A DNA stretch of 64,000 nt. It comes from Legionella donaldsonii. GTDB lineage: Bacteria; Pseudomonadota; Gammaproteobacteria; Legionellales; Legionellaceae. Both the position numbers and the translations under genes were made by a program. The notes beneath the pieces were generated by a model, which was not told where the DNA came from, did no database searches, and worked only from the letters and a program-made list of their open reading frames with translations. This document shows, piece by piece, positions 10,762 through 20,686 of the stretch; the stretch's first letter is position 1; the number at the start of each line of letters is the position of its first letter. The stretch spans positions 288,501 to 352,500 of the forward strand of contig NZ_UGOA01000001.1 in assembly GCF_900452385.1 (NCBI RefSeq), written 5' to 3'.

Positions 10762-11196
10762 TTGTCCAGAAGAAGTATTGAGGACAGGAGTAGGTTTTGT
10801 GCTTATGCTTTTCTAGCCAGTAAAAGAGGACAAGTAGGTAAAGACTTAAAACAAGGCCCTCTTCGACATCAATTCAGTCTGTTTAATAAAGCGGGGTTTT
10901 CTGCCACTGATGACTTTAACCTCAATAAAGATCTGCCCACTCAAAAAGATAAAATTTATGAACAGGTTTTCGCTTTACTTAGTCAGGAAAATCCTCTTGT
11001 CGCGATCGATAAACAACCTAATAAGGACAGTTATAATGGTTTTATTTATACGATAAGAATTAAAATGAATTCGGAGGAGAAGAAGCATTTACATAGTAAA
11101 AATGTAGGCGCAGAAGTGCCTTTTATCGAAGATGAGAATGTACTTACTATCATTTTAAATGATTATGGTACCAATGATGACCGAAGTGCAATTTGA
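10762..11196 (+). CDS. Hypothetical protein, possibly a 5'-truncated remnant
   Basis: Open frame of 144 codons with no ATG before the codon for Met at residue ~109; the only start is TTG 10762, right after an in-frame stop at 10750 and without a clear ribosome site. Composition looks protein-like (polar, Lys/Asp/Asn rich, ending LTIILNDYGTNDD). No recognisable domain. Either a TTG-initiated gene or the 3' part of a broken gene whose upstream portion lies in other frames. Confidence 0.35.
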   Translation: MSRRSIEDRSRFCAYAFLASKRGQVGKDLKQGPLRHQFSLFNKAGFSATDDFNLNKDLPTQKDKIYEQVFALLSQENPLVAIDKQPNKDSYNGFIYTIRIKMNSEEKKHLHSKNVGAEVPFIEDENVLTIILNDYGTNDDRSAI

Positions 11197-11456
11197 GTTG
11201 ATTGAACCTACAATAAACGAGACTGTTCAGGTAGGACCTTGCTGAGATTGGTATACTGCTTATTGTCTCTCCCCTCCGCCATTCATCGCCTAAAGTTGTT
11301 GAATCCAATTTCCAATTTCATGGCTTAACATCGCTCAATTTTGCAAGTCTTTTAAAGTGGAAGTATGGTAGTATCTTTAAAAACAGGATGTGTGGAGTTG
11401 CAGTTAAACGAACCGTTAGTGCCTGTAATTCCTGATGGTCAAAGTGAGTTGAACGA

Positions 11457-12932
11457 GTGCGCACTAAACTTTTCACGATATTAAAATCAGTATTAAAATT
11501 ACTCTGCATCGTCATAGTAACGTTGCTAGCCATAAGGAGCTATGATTCGCTACGTGGCCCTCCTCTGGAAATTTGGCATACCTATGTTCCTAAAGACTTA
11601 AAGGCGGAAGAACTTGAACAATTGGATTGGTCACAATATATCAAGGCTGAGAATACGCTATTTGAAGCTGTCCGTAGAGAAGTTACTCTCAAATTAAACA
11701 AGGAAGAGCGTGTTCCAGTAAATCGATATTTTGATGGTAGTCCAGTTTACCCTGGAAAACTTCCTCATGATTGGAATCATTCTTATCTACTTGAACCGCA
11801 GGGGGTGCCGGTTGGGGCTGTTGTATTTTTACATGGACTAACGGACTCCCCTTATAGTCTTCGCCATATTGCTCGGCGTTATCGTGAGCATGGTTATGTG
11901 GCTATTGCGATTAGATTACCGGCGCACGGCACCGTTCCTGCTGCTTTGACCGATGTTAAATGGGAGGATTGGTTAGCGGCAACACGATTAGCAATCAGGG
12001 AGGCGCGGAAACGTGTGGGTCCGTCTCGGCCTTTACATCTTGTCGGGTTTTCTAATGGGGGAGCACTGGCATTAAAGTACACTCTCGATGCACTTGAAGA
12101 TGAAAAACTCACACGCCCAGATAAAATTATATTGATTTCACCGATGATTGGTATTACCCGTTTCGCGCGTTTTGCCGGACTTGCTGGTTTGCCTGCTCTA
12201 TTACCTGCCTTTGCAAAAGCAGCATGGCTTAGCATCCTTCCTGAATTCAATCCGTTTAAATATAATTCTTTTCCTGTCAATGGTGCGCGGCAATCTTACT
12301 GTCTAACAACAGAGTTACAGCAACAAATTTTGCGCTTGATTCGCCGTGGTCAACTCAGTCAACTTCCTCCCATACTTACTTTCCAATCAGTCATGGATTT
12401 TACGGTTAGCACTCGTGCTATAGTTTCTGCTTTTTATGCCCAACTTCCCGCTAATGGCAGTGAATTGGTATTGTTTGATCTCAATAGAGCTGCAAAATTC
12501 GGTATTTTATTGCGCCCTGCTGCAGATGCGGCGTTGACGCGCCTTTTAAATCCACTACCGAGGAAATTTCGGACAACAATTATCACTAATGTTAACGTAG
12601 ATAGCGAAGCGGTGGTCGAATCTATCACGGAAGCGGGGGCTGTTAATGAACAACGCCGTCCTTTAGGGTTATCTTATCCCAAAGAGGTTTATTCTTTGTC
12701 GCATGTTGCTATACCTTTCCCAATCACGGATGGGCTTTATGGCTTACAACCTGATCCAACTGAAAACTATGGAATTCAGTTGGGGGCAACAGCTACTCGC
12801 GGGGAGCGCAATGTACTTATTGTTAGCCTGGATTCGATTCTGCGTCTTTCATCGAATCCATTCTTCCCTTATATGATTAAGAGAATAGAAGAAAATATTC
12901 CATCAATTCCTTCTAACAATAAGCAAAGTTAG
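11457..12932 (+). CDS. Alpha/beta-hydrolase with N-terminal membrane anchor
   Basis: 491 residues from GTG 11457, the first start after an in-frame stop. One hydrophobic segment (residues about 12-26) anchors or exports it. The hydrolase core follows: oxyanion region HGLTDSP (126-132), nucleophile elbow GFSNGG with Ser199, and a late His in LSHVAIPFP. The long insert between the elbow and the His is unusual. Probably a serine esterase or lipase-like enzyme facing the periplasm; substrate unknown. Confidence 0.8.
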   Translation: MRTKLFTILKSVLKLLCIVIVTLLAIRSYDSLRGPPLEIWHTYVPKDLKAEELEQLDWSQYIKAENTLFEAVRREVTLKLNKEERVPVNRYFDGSPVYPGKLPHDWNHSYLLEPQGVPVGAVVFLHGLTDSPYSLRHIARRYREHGYVAIAIRLPAHGTVPAALTDVKWEDWLAATRLAIREARKRVGPSRPLHLVGFSNGGALALKYTLDALEDEKLTRPDKIILISPMIGITRFARFAGLAGLPALLPAFAKAAWLSILPEFNPFKYNSFPVNGARQSYCLTTELQQQILRLIRRGQLSQLPPILTFQSVMDFTVSTRAIVSAFYAQLPANGSELVLFDLNRAAKFGILLRPAADAALTRLLNPLPRKFRTTIITNVNVDSEAVVESITEAGAVNEQRRPLGLSYPKEVYSLSHVAIPFPITDGLYGLQPDPTENYGIQLGATATRGERNVLIVSLDSILRLSSNPFFPYMIKRIEENIPSIPSNNKQS

Positions 12933-13010
12933 CTACCGAAGTTACTATACCCTATACTAATTTTGAGCGGTGTTGCCATAAAGGGTCTGAGTTTCGCAAG
13001 GAGGCCTACC

Positions 13011-13264
13011 ATGAAACAAACACTGGTTCTAATTCCTGGCGTAGGTGGTGATAGCGATTTATGGCAATATCAAATTAATCATTTACAAGAGTTAACCGAT
13101 ATTAAAGTCATTGTTGTTGATCGCGAACAACTTGCCACAGGATAGGGTGGACTACGTTCTTGAGTAAAGTCCGCAGCAATTTTAGAGGCGCAAAAACACG
13201 TCTCATTCATGGAAATCAGGATCCTCTGTTTTCTTTTGAGGAGCATAGAAATGTTGTTGACTGA
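13011..13264 (+). pseudogene. Internally deleted alpha/beta-hydrolase
   Basis: A good Shine-Dalgarno (AAGGAGG) precedes ATG 13011 and an N-terminus typical of hydrolases (MKQTLVLIPGVGGDSDLWQY). The frame stops after 44 codons (13143-13145). A second frame then reads a hydrolase C-terminus (TRLIHGNQDPLFSFEEHRN, to 13264) that normally carries the Asp of the triad. The nucleophile elbow and most of the fold are missing, so an internal deletion has left both ends. Confidence 0.75.
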
Positions 13265-13287
13265 GGTTTTGTAAAAGGGAGAAATCA

Positions 13288-13704
13288 ATGAAGATAGTAG
13301 CTTGTTTACTCCTCCTTATTTTTAGCCCCTTAGTCAGCGCTGAAAACTGTCTGATGGAAGGAAAAGAAATCAAGTTGGAAGGTAAGCTCGGGGTGCAAAC
13401 TTTTCCTGGTCTTCCTAATTATGAAAGTATCCAAAAAGGTGATGAGCCTGAAACCTACTGGATTTTGACGACTGAAAAATCTTACTGTGGAATAGGCCGA
13501 AGCCTCGACAACGATAAGTTATATCGCCTTGATCGGCGTACCACTAAATTTCAATTGGTACTCACGGCGGAGCAATATAAAGAGAAAAAAGATCTATTAA
13601 CCAAGAAAGTGATTGTCAAAGGGAAAATGTTTATTGCTCATACTGGACATCATCATACTGAGATGTTGATTGAGCTGACGAGTATAGAGGCCGCTCCCCA
13701 ATAA
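13288..13704 (+). CDS. Secreted DUF4431-type protein
   Basis: 138 residues with a clear signal peptide (MKIVACLLLLIFSPLVSAE, cleavage near 18/19). Mature part begins NCLMEGKEIKLEGKL and contains TFPGLPNYESIQKGDEPE and a second Cys in SYCGIG, the pattern of DUF4431 domain proteins; function unknown. Two cysteines could form a disulphide in the periplasm. AAGGGAG precedes the ATG. Confidence 0.78.
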   Translation: MKIVACLLLLIFSPLVSAENCLMEGKEIKLEGKLGVQTFPGLPNYESIQKGDEPETYWILTTEKSYCGIGRSLDNDKLYRLDRRTTKFQLVLTAEQYKEKKDLLTKKVIVKGKMFIAHTGHHHTEMLIELTSIEAAPQ

Positions 13705-13790
13705 GTTGCTTCTTAATACACCCTCGCATTTGCTATGGCGCATTTAAATCGCATAGAATATGCAAAAACCATTTCGAATAAAAAATATAC

Positions 13791-14780
13791 ATGCATTCAT
13801 TTTATTACTCAAATAAGCGATTTAATTCACTGAGTTTTATGCGTCTTTCTGATGAGAAGCTACAGTCTTTTATCCGTTTAAATCATTTCAATCCTAATGC
13901 CGATTGGGCACCGGACAATCCAGTTTTACATTTCCTGCTCGCTAATGAACGATTTATTGATGTAGCACGGTTGTTTAGCTTAATGCCTAAACGTATTGAC
14001 CCTAATCTTTGTGATGGTTCCCGATACGGTAAAAAATCCCTCCTCATCCTGTTGACGCTATTGCCATCCAGCGGGTTATTAATACATAAATTTATTGATG
14101 TCTATAAAGAGGATCTACGCGTTAATTATCAGGATGACAAAGGCAGAACCGCACTTCACTATGCTGTCATCCTTGGCCGTGCAGACGTGGCTAGCCGTCT
14201 TATAGAACTTGGTGCCTCTACCCAAATTCGCGATAAGGATGGTTTGTCTCCCATCGATTATTTGTATTGTACAGAAAAAACGATTTGTTCTACTTTAAAA
14301 ATGGTTGATATAGAGCCTGCACGAGATACAAAGGCTTTAAGAAACTCGCTCACTGATCACTATGGTCGCCCTTTAATGATACAAGGCGCTTATTCTACTC
14401 AGTGTAAAAGTACAGTCGAGCGCCTTAAGGGAGGCAAACAAGTTTTAATTCAATATATAAAAGGTAATCCACCAGCTTGGTCGACTTTTATTGGTGATGA
14501 CTCTTCGGCAACTTATGCTGATCTGCTCTCTTTTGCCAAAGAAATCGCTAAAAGAAAACACTTACCCTTGTCAGATATTTTTATCAATCAAAAGCTAGAT
14601 AGTAATGAACAGCAAGAGTTTAGAGAAATGTTAGTGGCTTTTAGTCACGAATTTTCTGGGCAATCCGTTCTTGAGCAATGTATTAGCGGTCAGGAAAAAA
14701 CAGAGCAGGCAATAAAAAATGCAATGGAAGCGGAGTATTCTCCAATCATGGAGGAATGTGGCAGTAGGATTTCGTACTAA
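13791..14780 (+). CDS. Ankyrin-repeat protein, effector candidate
   Basis: 329 residues, no signal peptide. One strong ankyrin repeat (DKGRTALHYAVILGRADVA, residues about 115-148) followed by a second (LGASTQIRDKDGLSPIDYL), with weaker helical pairs upstream. The C-terminal half is unknown and ends in a Glu-rich stretch. Ankyrin proteins of this size without signal peptide are common Dot/Icm substrates in Legionella; translocation is inferred. Start may be ATG 13839 instead; neither has a strong ribosome site. Confidence 0.72.
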   Translation: MHSFYYSNKRFNSLSFMRLSDEKLQSFIRLNHFNPNADWAPDNPVLHFLLANERFIDVARLFSLMPKRIDPNLCDGSRYGKKSLLILLTLLPSSGLLIHKFIDVYKEDLRVNYQDDKGRTALHYAVILGRADVASRLIELGASTQIRDKDGLSPIDYLYCTEKTICSTLKMVDIEPARDTKALRNSLTDHYGRPLMIQGAYSTQCKSTVERLKGGKQVLIQYIKGNPPAWSTFIGDDSSATYADLLSFAKEIAKRKHLPLSDIFINQKLDSNEQQEFREMLVAFSHEFSGQSVLEQCISGQEKTEQAIKNAMEAEYSPIMEECGSRISY

Positions 14781-14804
14781 GATTTCATCAGCAGGGTAGA
14801 AACG

Positions 14805-15149
14805 ATGAATTACAGAAAAAAATTAAGTCATGTCAATGCGTTTAGAGTTTATGCCATGGTTTTTTTAATTCTTTATGACCGGCATTATTTTTTTAGTCTG
14901 TGTTATCGTAAAGGCGCTGGGCTATCGACAACCTTTGTGCCTTTTTATTTTAACGCAAGTTGTTTGTATTTAGCCGTCTTTACTATTTTCCTTAGCGGAT
15001 TGCTTTTATTATTACTCACCGCTTTGCTGTTTGGTATTTATCGCTTCTTTAGCAAGAAAAACACACCACCCTTGTTAGTAAATCTGTTGATAATTGTCTT
15101 AATAACCTGGCTCTTACACCTTCTAAGCCCCTTTTCTTTAGTCACTTAG
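14805..15149 (+). CDS. Small membrane protein of unknown function
   Basis: 114 residues with three hydrophobic stretches (residues about 15-30, 53-82, 90-108). No family recognised. Lies 24 bases after the ankyrin gene on the same strand and may be cotranscribed. Confidence 0.55.
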   Translation: MNYRKKLSHVNAFRVYAMVFLILYDRHYFFSLCYRKGAGLSTTFVPFYFNASCLYLAVFTIFLSGLLLLLLTALLFGIYRFFSKKNTPPLLVNLLIIVLITWLLHLLSPFSLVT

Positions 15150-15173
15150 CACTATCTATGTTAATTGGCTATA

Positions 15174-16193
15174 TTAATTGGGTGTTAACATGCCTGCTCC
15201 TTCTTCATCGAGCGCTATTAATGCCTCTATGTTCTGTTTATAGAGTTTTTCCTGGGAAAATAGGCTGCGGTAAAGTGGTTTTAGACCACCACTGAAAACA
15301 TCGGTAGCTTTTTGAAAAAAAACTCTTTCCTGCCAGCTGGGCGAATTGTAATAACAAATTTCCATGGCTTTAACGATAACCTGCTTGTCACCATAGCTAA
15401 AAACAGTTTTATCTTTCATTTGCTCCACCAGAACGGCAATAATTTGGTAGCGATTTATTAACTTTTGCTGTTTGGTGGTTGGTTCGATGAGTAATACCAT
15501 TTCCCCGTCGGTGGAGAAGAGGACTCCTTCTTTTTCAAGTTTGTCTTGTAAATGATCTCTAAAAGCGGCGAGAGCTTCTTTGACCATTTGGGCTTGTTTT
15601 CTTCGTTGTATCAAGGGGCAGAAAAAATGAACTTTTTCTTTCGCAAGTTGTTGGCCTAGTTGCCCAAGCTCTTTTTCCAAATTAGCAAAACGCTGGTTAC
15701 TCATTGTTTCTATCTCTTTAGCCAAGTCTACTTCAGCCAAAGGTTGGCTCATGATGTCTATCCATTTTCTGGAGTGATCAGCCTTTCTTGTTATTAATCT
15801 GGAAAAATCAGAGTTATCTTGAAGAAAAAATTTCAGTTGTTCGGCATTATCAATGGTCGTTGCTGCAGTAACTTCTTCCAGTTCCTCATCTTCTTTAACA
15901 GCCAAAACAAGACTGGCTAAAGATAGAAAGGTCATTAGGGTATAGCCCTTTTCACCATTTACAAGATAACGGTGGTATTGCAGGTAATTGTATATAAAAT
16001 TAATGGCTGGAATGTCATTCTTATTAATATCTGTTTGGCTTAATTCATAAATTCCCAATGGTACCAGTTCATCAGCACCTATGAGTTCCTTTTTCATTGA
16101 CTGATATTTTTGGCTAACAAAGGCAGCCAACTCCAGAGCTTTGAAATAACAACCAGCTCTTAAGGCATCAACATAATCCTGTACATGGCTCAT
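15174..16193 (-). CDS. Hypothetical helical protein, effector candidate
   Basis: About 339 residues from ATG 16193 (MSHVQDYVDALRAG). A start at 16265 would prepend a Cys/Phe-rich stretch and is less likely. Predominantly helical, with a coiled-coil-like central part (residues about 165-230; FANLEKELGQLGQQL) and an acidic C-terminus (ALIALDEEGAGML). No domain recognised. The acidic tail and lack of signal peptide are compatible with a Dot/Icm substrate; that is inference only. Confidence 0.6.
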   Translation of the reverse strand: MSHVQDYVDALRAGCYFKALELAAFVSQKYQSMKKELIGADELVPLGIYELSQTDINKNDIPAINFIYNYLQYHRYLVNGEKGYTLMTFLSLASLVLAVKEDEELEEVTAATTIDNAEQLKFFLQDNSDFSRLITRKADHSRKWIDIMSQPLAEVDLAKEIETMSNQRFANLEKELGQLGQQLAKEKVHFFCPLIQRRKQAQMVKEALAAFRDHLQDKLEKEGVLFSTDGEMVLLIEPTTKQQKLINRYQIIAVLVEQMKDKTVFSYGDKQVIVKAMEICYYNSPSWQERVFFQKATDVFSGGLKPLYRSLFSQEKLYKQNIEALIALDEEGAGMLTPN

Positions 16194-16388
16194 AGTGGTC
16201 GTCGTTATAGAAGATAAAGGTTGAATTAGTATATTTGGAAAACAATTTAAATTGCAAAAGAACAAATCGTTTGTTTCGTCCCAATTTACATCAATAAGGG
16301 CGAATCATAAAAATTTATTTGGCTTAAGAATTGGGAACCGGTACGATCGATCTAATTCACTATTTCTGATTAACGGAGATTAGTTTAG

Positions 16389-18182
16389 ATGTCTCTAAAA
16401 AGAAACTTTCTACGTGTCTCATTCTGTCTACTTGTTTCGTTATTTGTTTTAAAATCAATGGCTTACTCCTATCCACCCACTGAGAGGAAAAAGATGTCGC
16501 AGCAATTTGCCGATCTTGCAGACGATTATGAAAAGAGCTTATTCGATTATTCACCGGAATTAGGCCTCTTCTGGGGAAAAACCAATGTAGCACAAGATCG
16601 TTTTATGGATGCGTCTATAGAGGCTTACAACCAATGGTTGCAAAAAGAAGACGATTTCTTATTAGCTCTTTACAGAATAGATGAAAAGGCATTGCAGGGG
16701 TCATCGCAATACCTAACTTATCTCCTTCTAAAAGAGACACTGGAAGCGAAAAAAGCAAGTCGAATTTGTAGAGAAGAGCTTTGGGATATTAATCCAAGCT
16801 TTGGTTGGCATAATAAAATGGCTATTGTAGCTGAGAAACAACCTGTTGGAACTCCGGAATATCGCCAATTTGCTCTTACCCGCTGGCAGACCTTTGATAA
16901 AGTGGTCGATAATCAAATCGACAATTTAAAATTGGGATTGAGTCTTGGCTACACTGCGCCAAAGCCTGCTGTAACGAGAGTACTAGCACAACTTAAAATA
17001 GTACTGAATAGTCCCATTGACGCATCCCCTTATTTTGATTTTGCTCGGCGGGATGGTGATGAAGCGTTTAAAACGCAAGTTACCCTTTTAATTCAAACAG
17101 TTATAAATCCTGCTATTAAAAAATATGTGGATTATCTGGAGAAGGACTATCTGCCTAAAGCCAGACATGAAATAGGTGTTATGGCATTACCAGCAGGCTC
17201 GGCATGCTACCTAGCTAAAATCAAACAAGAAACTACCCTGGGGCTGTCGCCTGATGAAATTCATGCATTGGGTTTGCAAGCAATACAAAAATTATCTGGA
17301 GAGGTTGGTGAAATTGGTATGAAAAAATATGGTACTGACAATATGACCGTAATTTTTCAGCGTGCAAAAGAAGAGTCGGAGGATTATTTTTCTACGGAAC
17401 AAGATATCTTGGATTATAACGTTGCCGCGTTGGAACGGGCCAAAGCGAAAGTGTCTAATTGGTTTGACCTTAGGCCAAAAACGGAAGGTATTCTGCGACC
17501 TTATCCTGCACATCGAGCAAAAACAGGTGCTTCTGGTGAATACCATCCGCCTAATGAAGAAGGTACAGAGCCCGGTGTTTTTTATATTAATACCTATGAG
17601 CCTGAAAAACGTAGTCGTATCGATCAAGAGGCAACTCTGTTTCATGAATTAATACCAGGTCATCATTTTCAAATAGCCCTGCTTTATGAAAACAAAACGA
17701 TACCTACGCTAAACCGGTATTTGTTTAATGCTGGTTTTGGTGAGGGTTGGGCGTTGTATGTCGAACGCCTGGCTGATGAAATGCAGTTATATCAGGATGA
17801 TATTTCTCGTTTGGGAATGTTGTCGAATGAAACCCTAAGAGCAGCACGCCTCGTGGTTGATACAGGCATACATGCCTTTCATTGGAGTCGAGAAAAAGCA
17901 GTGGCTTATTTAAAACAGCATACAGCACTCAGCGAAAACATTATTGAGGGCGAGGTTGATCGCTATATTATGATGCCAGGGCAGGCTACTGCTTATATGC
18001 TGGGGAAATATGAAATAGAAAGTTTGCGTCAATTAGCCAAAGAACAATTGGGAAGTCGTTTTGATATACGCCAATTTCACAATCAAGTGTTAAAAAATGG
18101 TGTCGTCAGTTTACCTTTATTGAGAACGCAAATTGAGAGTTGGTTGGAAAAGCAAAAAGGAGTTAACCCCCCAGGCCAATAG
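16389..18182 (+). CDS. DUF885-family zinc metallopeptidase, exported
   Basis: 597 residues with an N-terminal signal sequence (residues about 8-26). The gluzincin-like motif HELIPGHH is at 419-426 and the third ligand region GFGEGWALYVE follows about 30 residues later, as in DUF885 proteins. Near the C-terminus YIMMPGQATAYMLGKYEI is another family hallmark. These enzymes are thought to be carboxypeptidase-like but few are characterised; the periplasm or outside is the likely site. Confidence 0.88.
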   Translation: MSLKRNFLRVSFCLLVSLFVLKSMAYSYPPTERKKMSQQFADLADDYEKSLFDYSPELGLFWGKTNVAQDRFMDASIEAYNQWLQKEDDFLLALYRIDEKALQGSSQYLTYLLLKETLEAKKASRICREELWDINPSFGWHNKMAIVAEKQPVGTPEYRQFALTRWQTFDKVVDNQIDNLKLGLSLGYTAPKPAVTRVLAQLKIVLNSPIDASPYFDFARRDGDEAFKTQVTLLIQTVINPAIKKYVDYLEKDYLPKARHEIGVMALPAGSACYLAKIKQETTLGLSPDEIHALGLQAIQKLSGEVGEIGMKKYGTDNMTVIFQRAKEESEDYFSTEQDILDYNVAALERAKAKVSNWFDLRPKTEGILRPYPAHRAKTGASGEYHPPNEEGTEPGVFYINTYEPEKRSRIDQEATLFHELIPGHHFQIALLYENKTIPTLNRYLFNAGFGEGWALYVERLADEMQLYQDDISRLGMLSNETLRAARLVVDTGIHAFHWSREKAVAYLKQHTALSENIIEGEVDRYIMMPGQATAYMLGKYEIESLRQLAKEQLGSRFDIRQFHNQVLKNGVVSLPLLRTQIESWLEKQKGVNPPGQ

Positions 18183-18224
18183 TCTGAAGCTTGAGCTATG
18201 ATTGCACCCGTTGCTACCAAGGTG

Positions 18225-18965
18225 TCAGCGGGTTGTTATTGTCAGTTTCGATGTTGGGATTATTTCTGGCGTTAGTGGTTTACAGGCAGTGAGCGCTTCT
18301 CTCATCATTTCTATTGCTGTTCTGTGAATCTCGTTATTGAGTGTGACAGAGCCTACTGTACAATGTTTTGTTAAGCTAACAAAAAAGCGATCTTCACATA
18401 CTGAAACTCGCAATGATTTATCTCGCAGCACAGGTTGTTTGTTTTTTCGTTTTTCTTCTTGTTCTGCGACTTTATTATTATAACAAACAACAGTTTTATC
18501 TAAGTCAGTCTGATATTTTTTAAGTGTCTTGGAAAACTCACTGAAAATCGCTACTTCCTTGTCTTTTTCGAGGCCATAGCCAATCGCTTTTTCAAGGTAT
18601 TGTTTCCCTTTATCACAATACCTTTGCTTATCTTTTTTTTCGCTTGCTTCAATCAGGCAGCAGATTGCTTTAAGATAATATCCTTGAGCCCCCAATACAT
18701 AGTGAATTGCCATGGCATTAGCTTTCAGGATAGGCTCAAGTGTTTTAAGAAAAAGGTTCAATTTAGTAACCCCTTCTTGATAAACAGGGTTATCTTTTTC
18801 AGCAAGGAATTGAGCAAATAATAGATTAATTTCAGCCAGCAAAACGAAGATATTTATTTTGCCAGGTGAGCTCTCAGCTTCTGGAGTAAAGAAAGCATCT
18901 TTTTGCTTCCTCTTTTCACTATGGGGGGTATTATCCACTGCTTTATCTGTTTTATTTCCACGCAT
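18225..18965 (-). CDS. Hypothetical helical protein
   Basis: 246 residues, very Lys-rich N-terminus (HSEKRKQKDAFF), then alpha-helical segments with TPR-like spacing (KINIFVLLAEINLLFAQFL; YYLKAICCLIEASEK). No signal peptide, no recognised family. A cytoplasmic protein or effector candidate; nothing in the neighbourhood suggests a role. Confidence 0.5.
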   Translation of the reverse strand: MRGNKTDKAVDNTPHSEKRKQKDAFFTPEAESSPGKINIFVLLAEINLLFAQFLAEKDNPVYQEGVTKLNLFLKTLEPILKANAMAIHYVLGAQGYYLKAICCLIEASEKKDKQRYCDKGKQYLEKAIGYGLEKDKEVAIFSEFSKTLKKYQTDLDKTVVCYNNKVAEQEEKRKNKQPVLRDKSLRVSVCEDRFFVSLTKHCTVGSVTLNNEIHRTAIEMMREALTACKPLTPEIIPTSKLTITTR

Positions 18966-19279
18966 AATAAGAGTCCTTTAATCTAATCTTAGCGAAATAA
19001 GTGGTTTTTCCAAAGTAAATGGCTCCTTGAATCATCATTTCAGGCTGCTGGGGTACAACCTGCAGTCGGTGGATCCGAACCATGGTAATCAATGCTCCAA
19101 TAGAGTGCTAGCTCAATTGCTTGATTTTTAGGGTTGTAATTGGAACACAGCTCCCTCGTCTAAAGTAAGTCAACGCCGAAAATAAAGTAGCCTGATGCAA
19201 AGGAATAACTCTTCATGGTTAATATTTGGTTAATGTTTACTAAGTATAATCAGAGTTTTTTTTAACTGGCAATCGTGTA
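18966..19279. other. Intergenic region with a coding-like remnant
   Basis: 314 bases between divergent genes. On the minus strand from about 19160 to 19040 a frame reads ELCSNYNPKNQAIELALYW, continues about 18 residues and stops; it has no start codon and follows a stop, so it is probably the tail of a lost gene. A TATAAT at about 19246, 30 bases before the ankyrin gene start, may be its -10 box, with no good -35. Confidence 0.35.
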
Positions 19280-20665
19280 ATGGCGTTTTCGATCACAAAA
19301 CTAGTTTCCTTGGCTGCTGAATTAGAAATAGATTTTGGTGTCGGCCCCTGTCTGGGCTTTGATGCTGTTTTAGCAATGGCTTACCTGAGTGATCAACAGG
19401 ATGCATGGAGTAGCCTGTTAGACAGGATTGGCCGTTATAAGACGATGACAAGTCTTGCCGCCCATATTAATGAAGCTCGGTTACGAGTCGGTCTGGGCAA
19501 AGGTAAAGATGGCGATAAGAAATTGCTTTCAATTTATAGTTTTTTAGTGTCTATTGCGAAAATCAACTCACTGCAGTTTCAGGTTTTCCAATCTTCATTT
19601 ATGTATCAGGAATATCACCAAGAGAAGTTGGTATTTACGCATCAAACACAAGAAAAAGGCGGTTTAAGAAGTCAGGAGGAAAATCTTGTTATGCAGAAAA
19701 GGGAAGCAGAAAGACTATTCTCCAATTTGCAACAGTTCGCTAAAGACTCTCCGCAAATTTGTTTTTGCATAGAATCGCATGATCATGACATTTTTCTTTG
19801 TTATAACACGTCTACAGGACTTTGGCAGTTAACAGATATCAATGATTTTGAGGAAGAAACTAACGATTATTATCTAGAGTATACTCGGGAAGAGCTTACT
19901 GAAGCAGTGTTTGCTTGCTTTAATGATGAGGAAACCAGTTTAATGAAGATTAAGCTAATCGGCCCATCTGCGATTTTTAATACGACTTTTCTTTCTAGTT
20001 TTAAGTGTTGTCTGAGTAATTTAGGCGACATGGATGAAGTGAGGGCCCAAATGATTAATGCAGATGGGGTTGGGTTACTCTATATGGAAGCCTTTTATGG
20101 GAATCTCGACAAGGTAAAACACTTACTTTCCTTGGGGGCCAACCCTGGTCAAACCTCCGTATCGAAGGGTTTTGATCCGGCCTATGTTGCCTGTGAAAAT
20201 GGCCATATTGACATTGTTAAGGCGTTATTGAGCACTGGTCAACGGGATATTAATCAGCAAGCCAACAATGGAACTACCTTATTACTACTTGCTTGTTACA
20301 ATAAGCATTGGCACATCGTTCGTTATTTACTTTCCTACGAGGGGATTAATGTTAATTTGGTAAATAAGGACGGCCTAACCGCGCTACACCTGTTAATTAT
20401 TAATGAGCAAACAGAACTTTGTAAGTTGCTTCTTGAATTGGGAGCAGATAAGAATGTACTGGCGCCAGAAATGGGAACACCTCTCGACGTAGCCGAAGTT
20501 ATCAATAATCAGCAAATAACGGCGCTTCTTACTGGGCAAGAGTCTATTGGCGACAGAAATCTCTTGGATACTCCGGGGACTTCTATTGCTTCCAATATAG
20601 GTGGTGAATTACTTGCCACTATTAAGGCTGATAGAAATAGCCAACACTTAATGGGTACGGTTTAG
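19280..20665 (+). CDS. Ankyrin-repeat protein with a possible N-terminal cysteine-protease domain
   Basis: 461 residues. The N-terminal 230 residues carry GVGPCLGFDAV (Cys24), then after about 140 residues ESHDHDIFLCYN (His167/His169) and LWQLTDIND (Asp186/Asn188): the order and spacing of a papain-like Cys-His-Asp triad as in C58/YopT-type effectors. Residues about 260-420 form four ankyrin repeats (GLLYMEAFYGNLDKVKHLL; PAYVACENGHIDIVKALL; LLLLACYNKHWHIVRYLL; TALHLLIINEQTELCKLLL). No signal peptide. A Dot/Icm effector candidate; the protease assignment is my inference from motif order. Confidence 0.75.
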   Translation: MAFSITKLVSLAAELEIDFGVGPCLGFDAVLAMAYLSDQQDAWSSLLDRIGRYKTMTSLAAHINEARLRVGLGKGKDGDKKLLSIYSFLVSIAKINSLQFQVFQSSFMYQEYHQEKLVFTHQTQEKGGLRSQEENLVMQKREAERLFSNLQQFAKDSPQICFCIESHDHDIFLCYNTSTGLWQLTDINDFEEETNDYYLEYTREELTEAVFACFNDEETSLMKIKLIGPSAIFNTTFLSSFKCCLSNLGDMDEVRAQMINADGVGLLYMEAFYGNLDKVKHLLSLGANPGQTSVSKGFDPAYVACENGHIDIVKALLSTGQRDINQQANNGTTLLLLACYNKHWHIVRYLLSYEGINVNLVNKDGLTALHLLIINEQTELCKLLLELGADKNVLAPEMGTPLDVAEVINNQQITALLTGQESIGDRNLLDTPGTSIASNIGGELLATIKADRNSQHLMGTV

Positions 20666-20686
20666 AATAAATATTATTCAAACAGG

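Noticed and set aside
11365..11484. 39-codon ORF overlapping the alpha/beta hydrolase start
   Set aside because: Begins MVVSLKTGCVELQ but overlaps the start of a well-supported gene in another frame and has no ribosome site.
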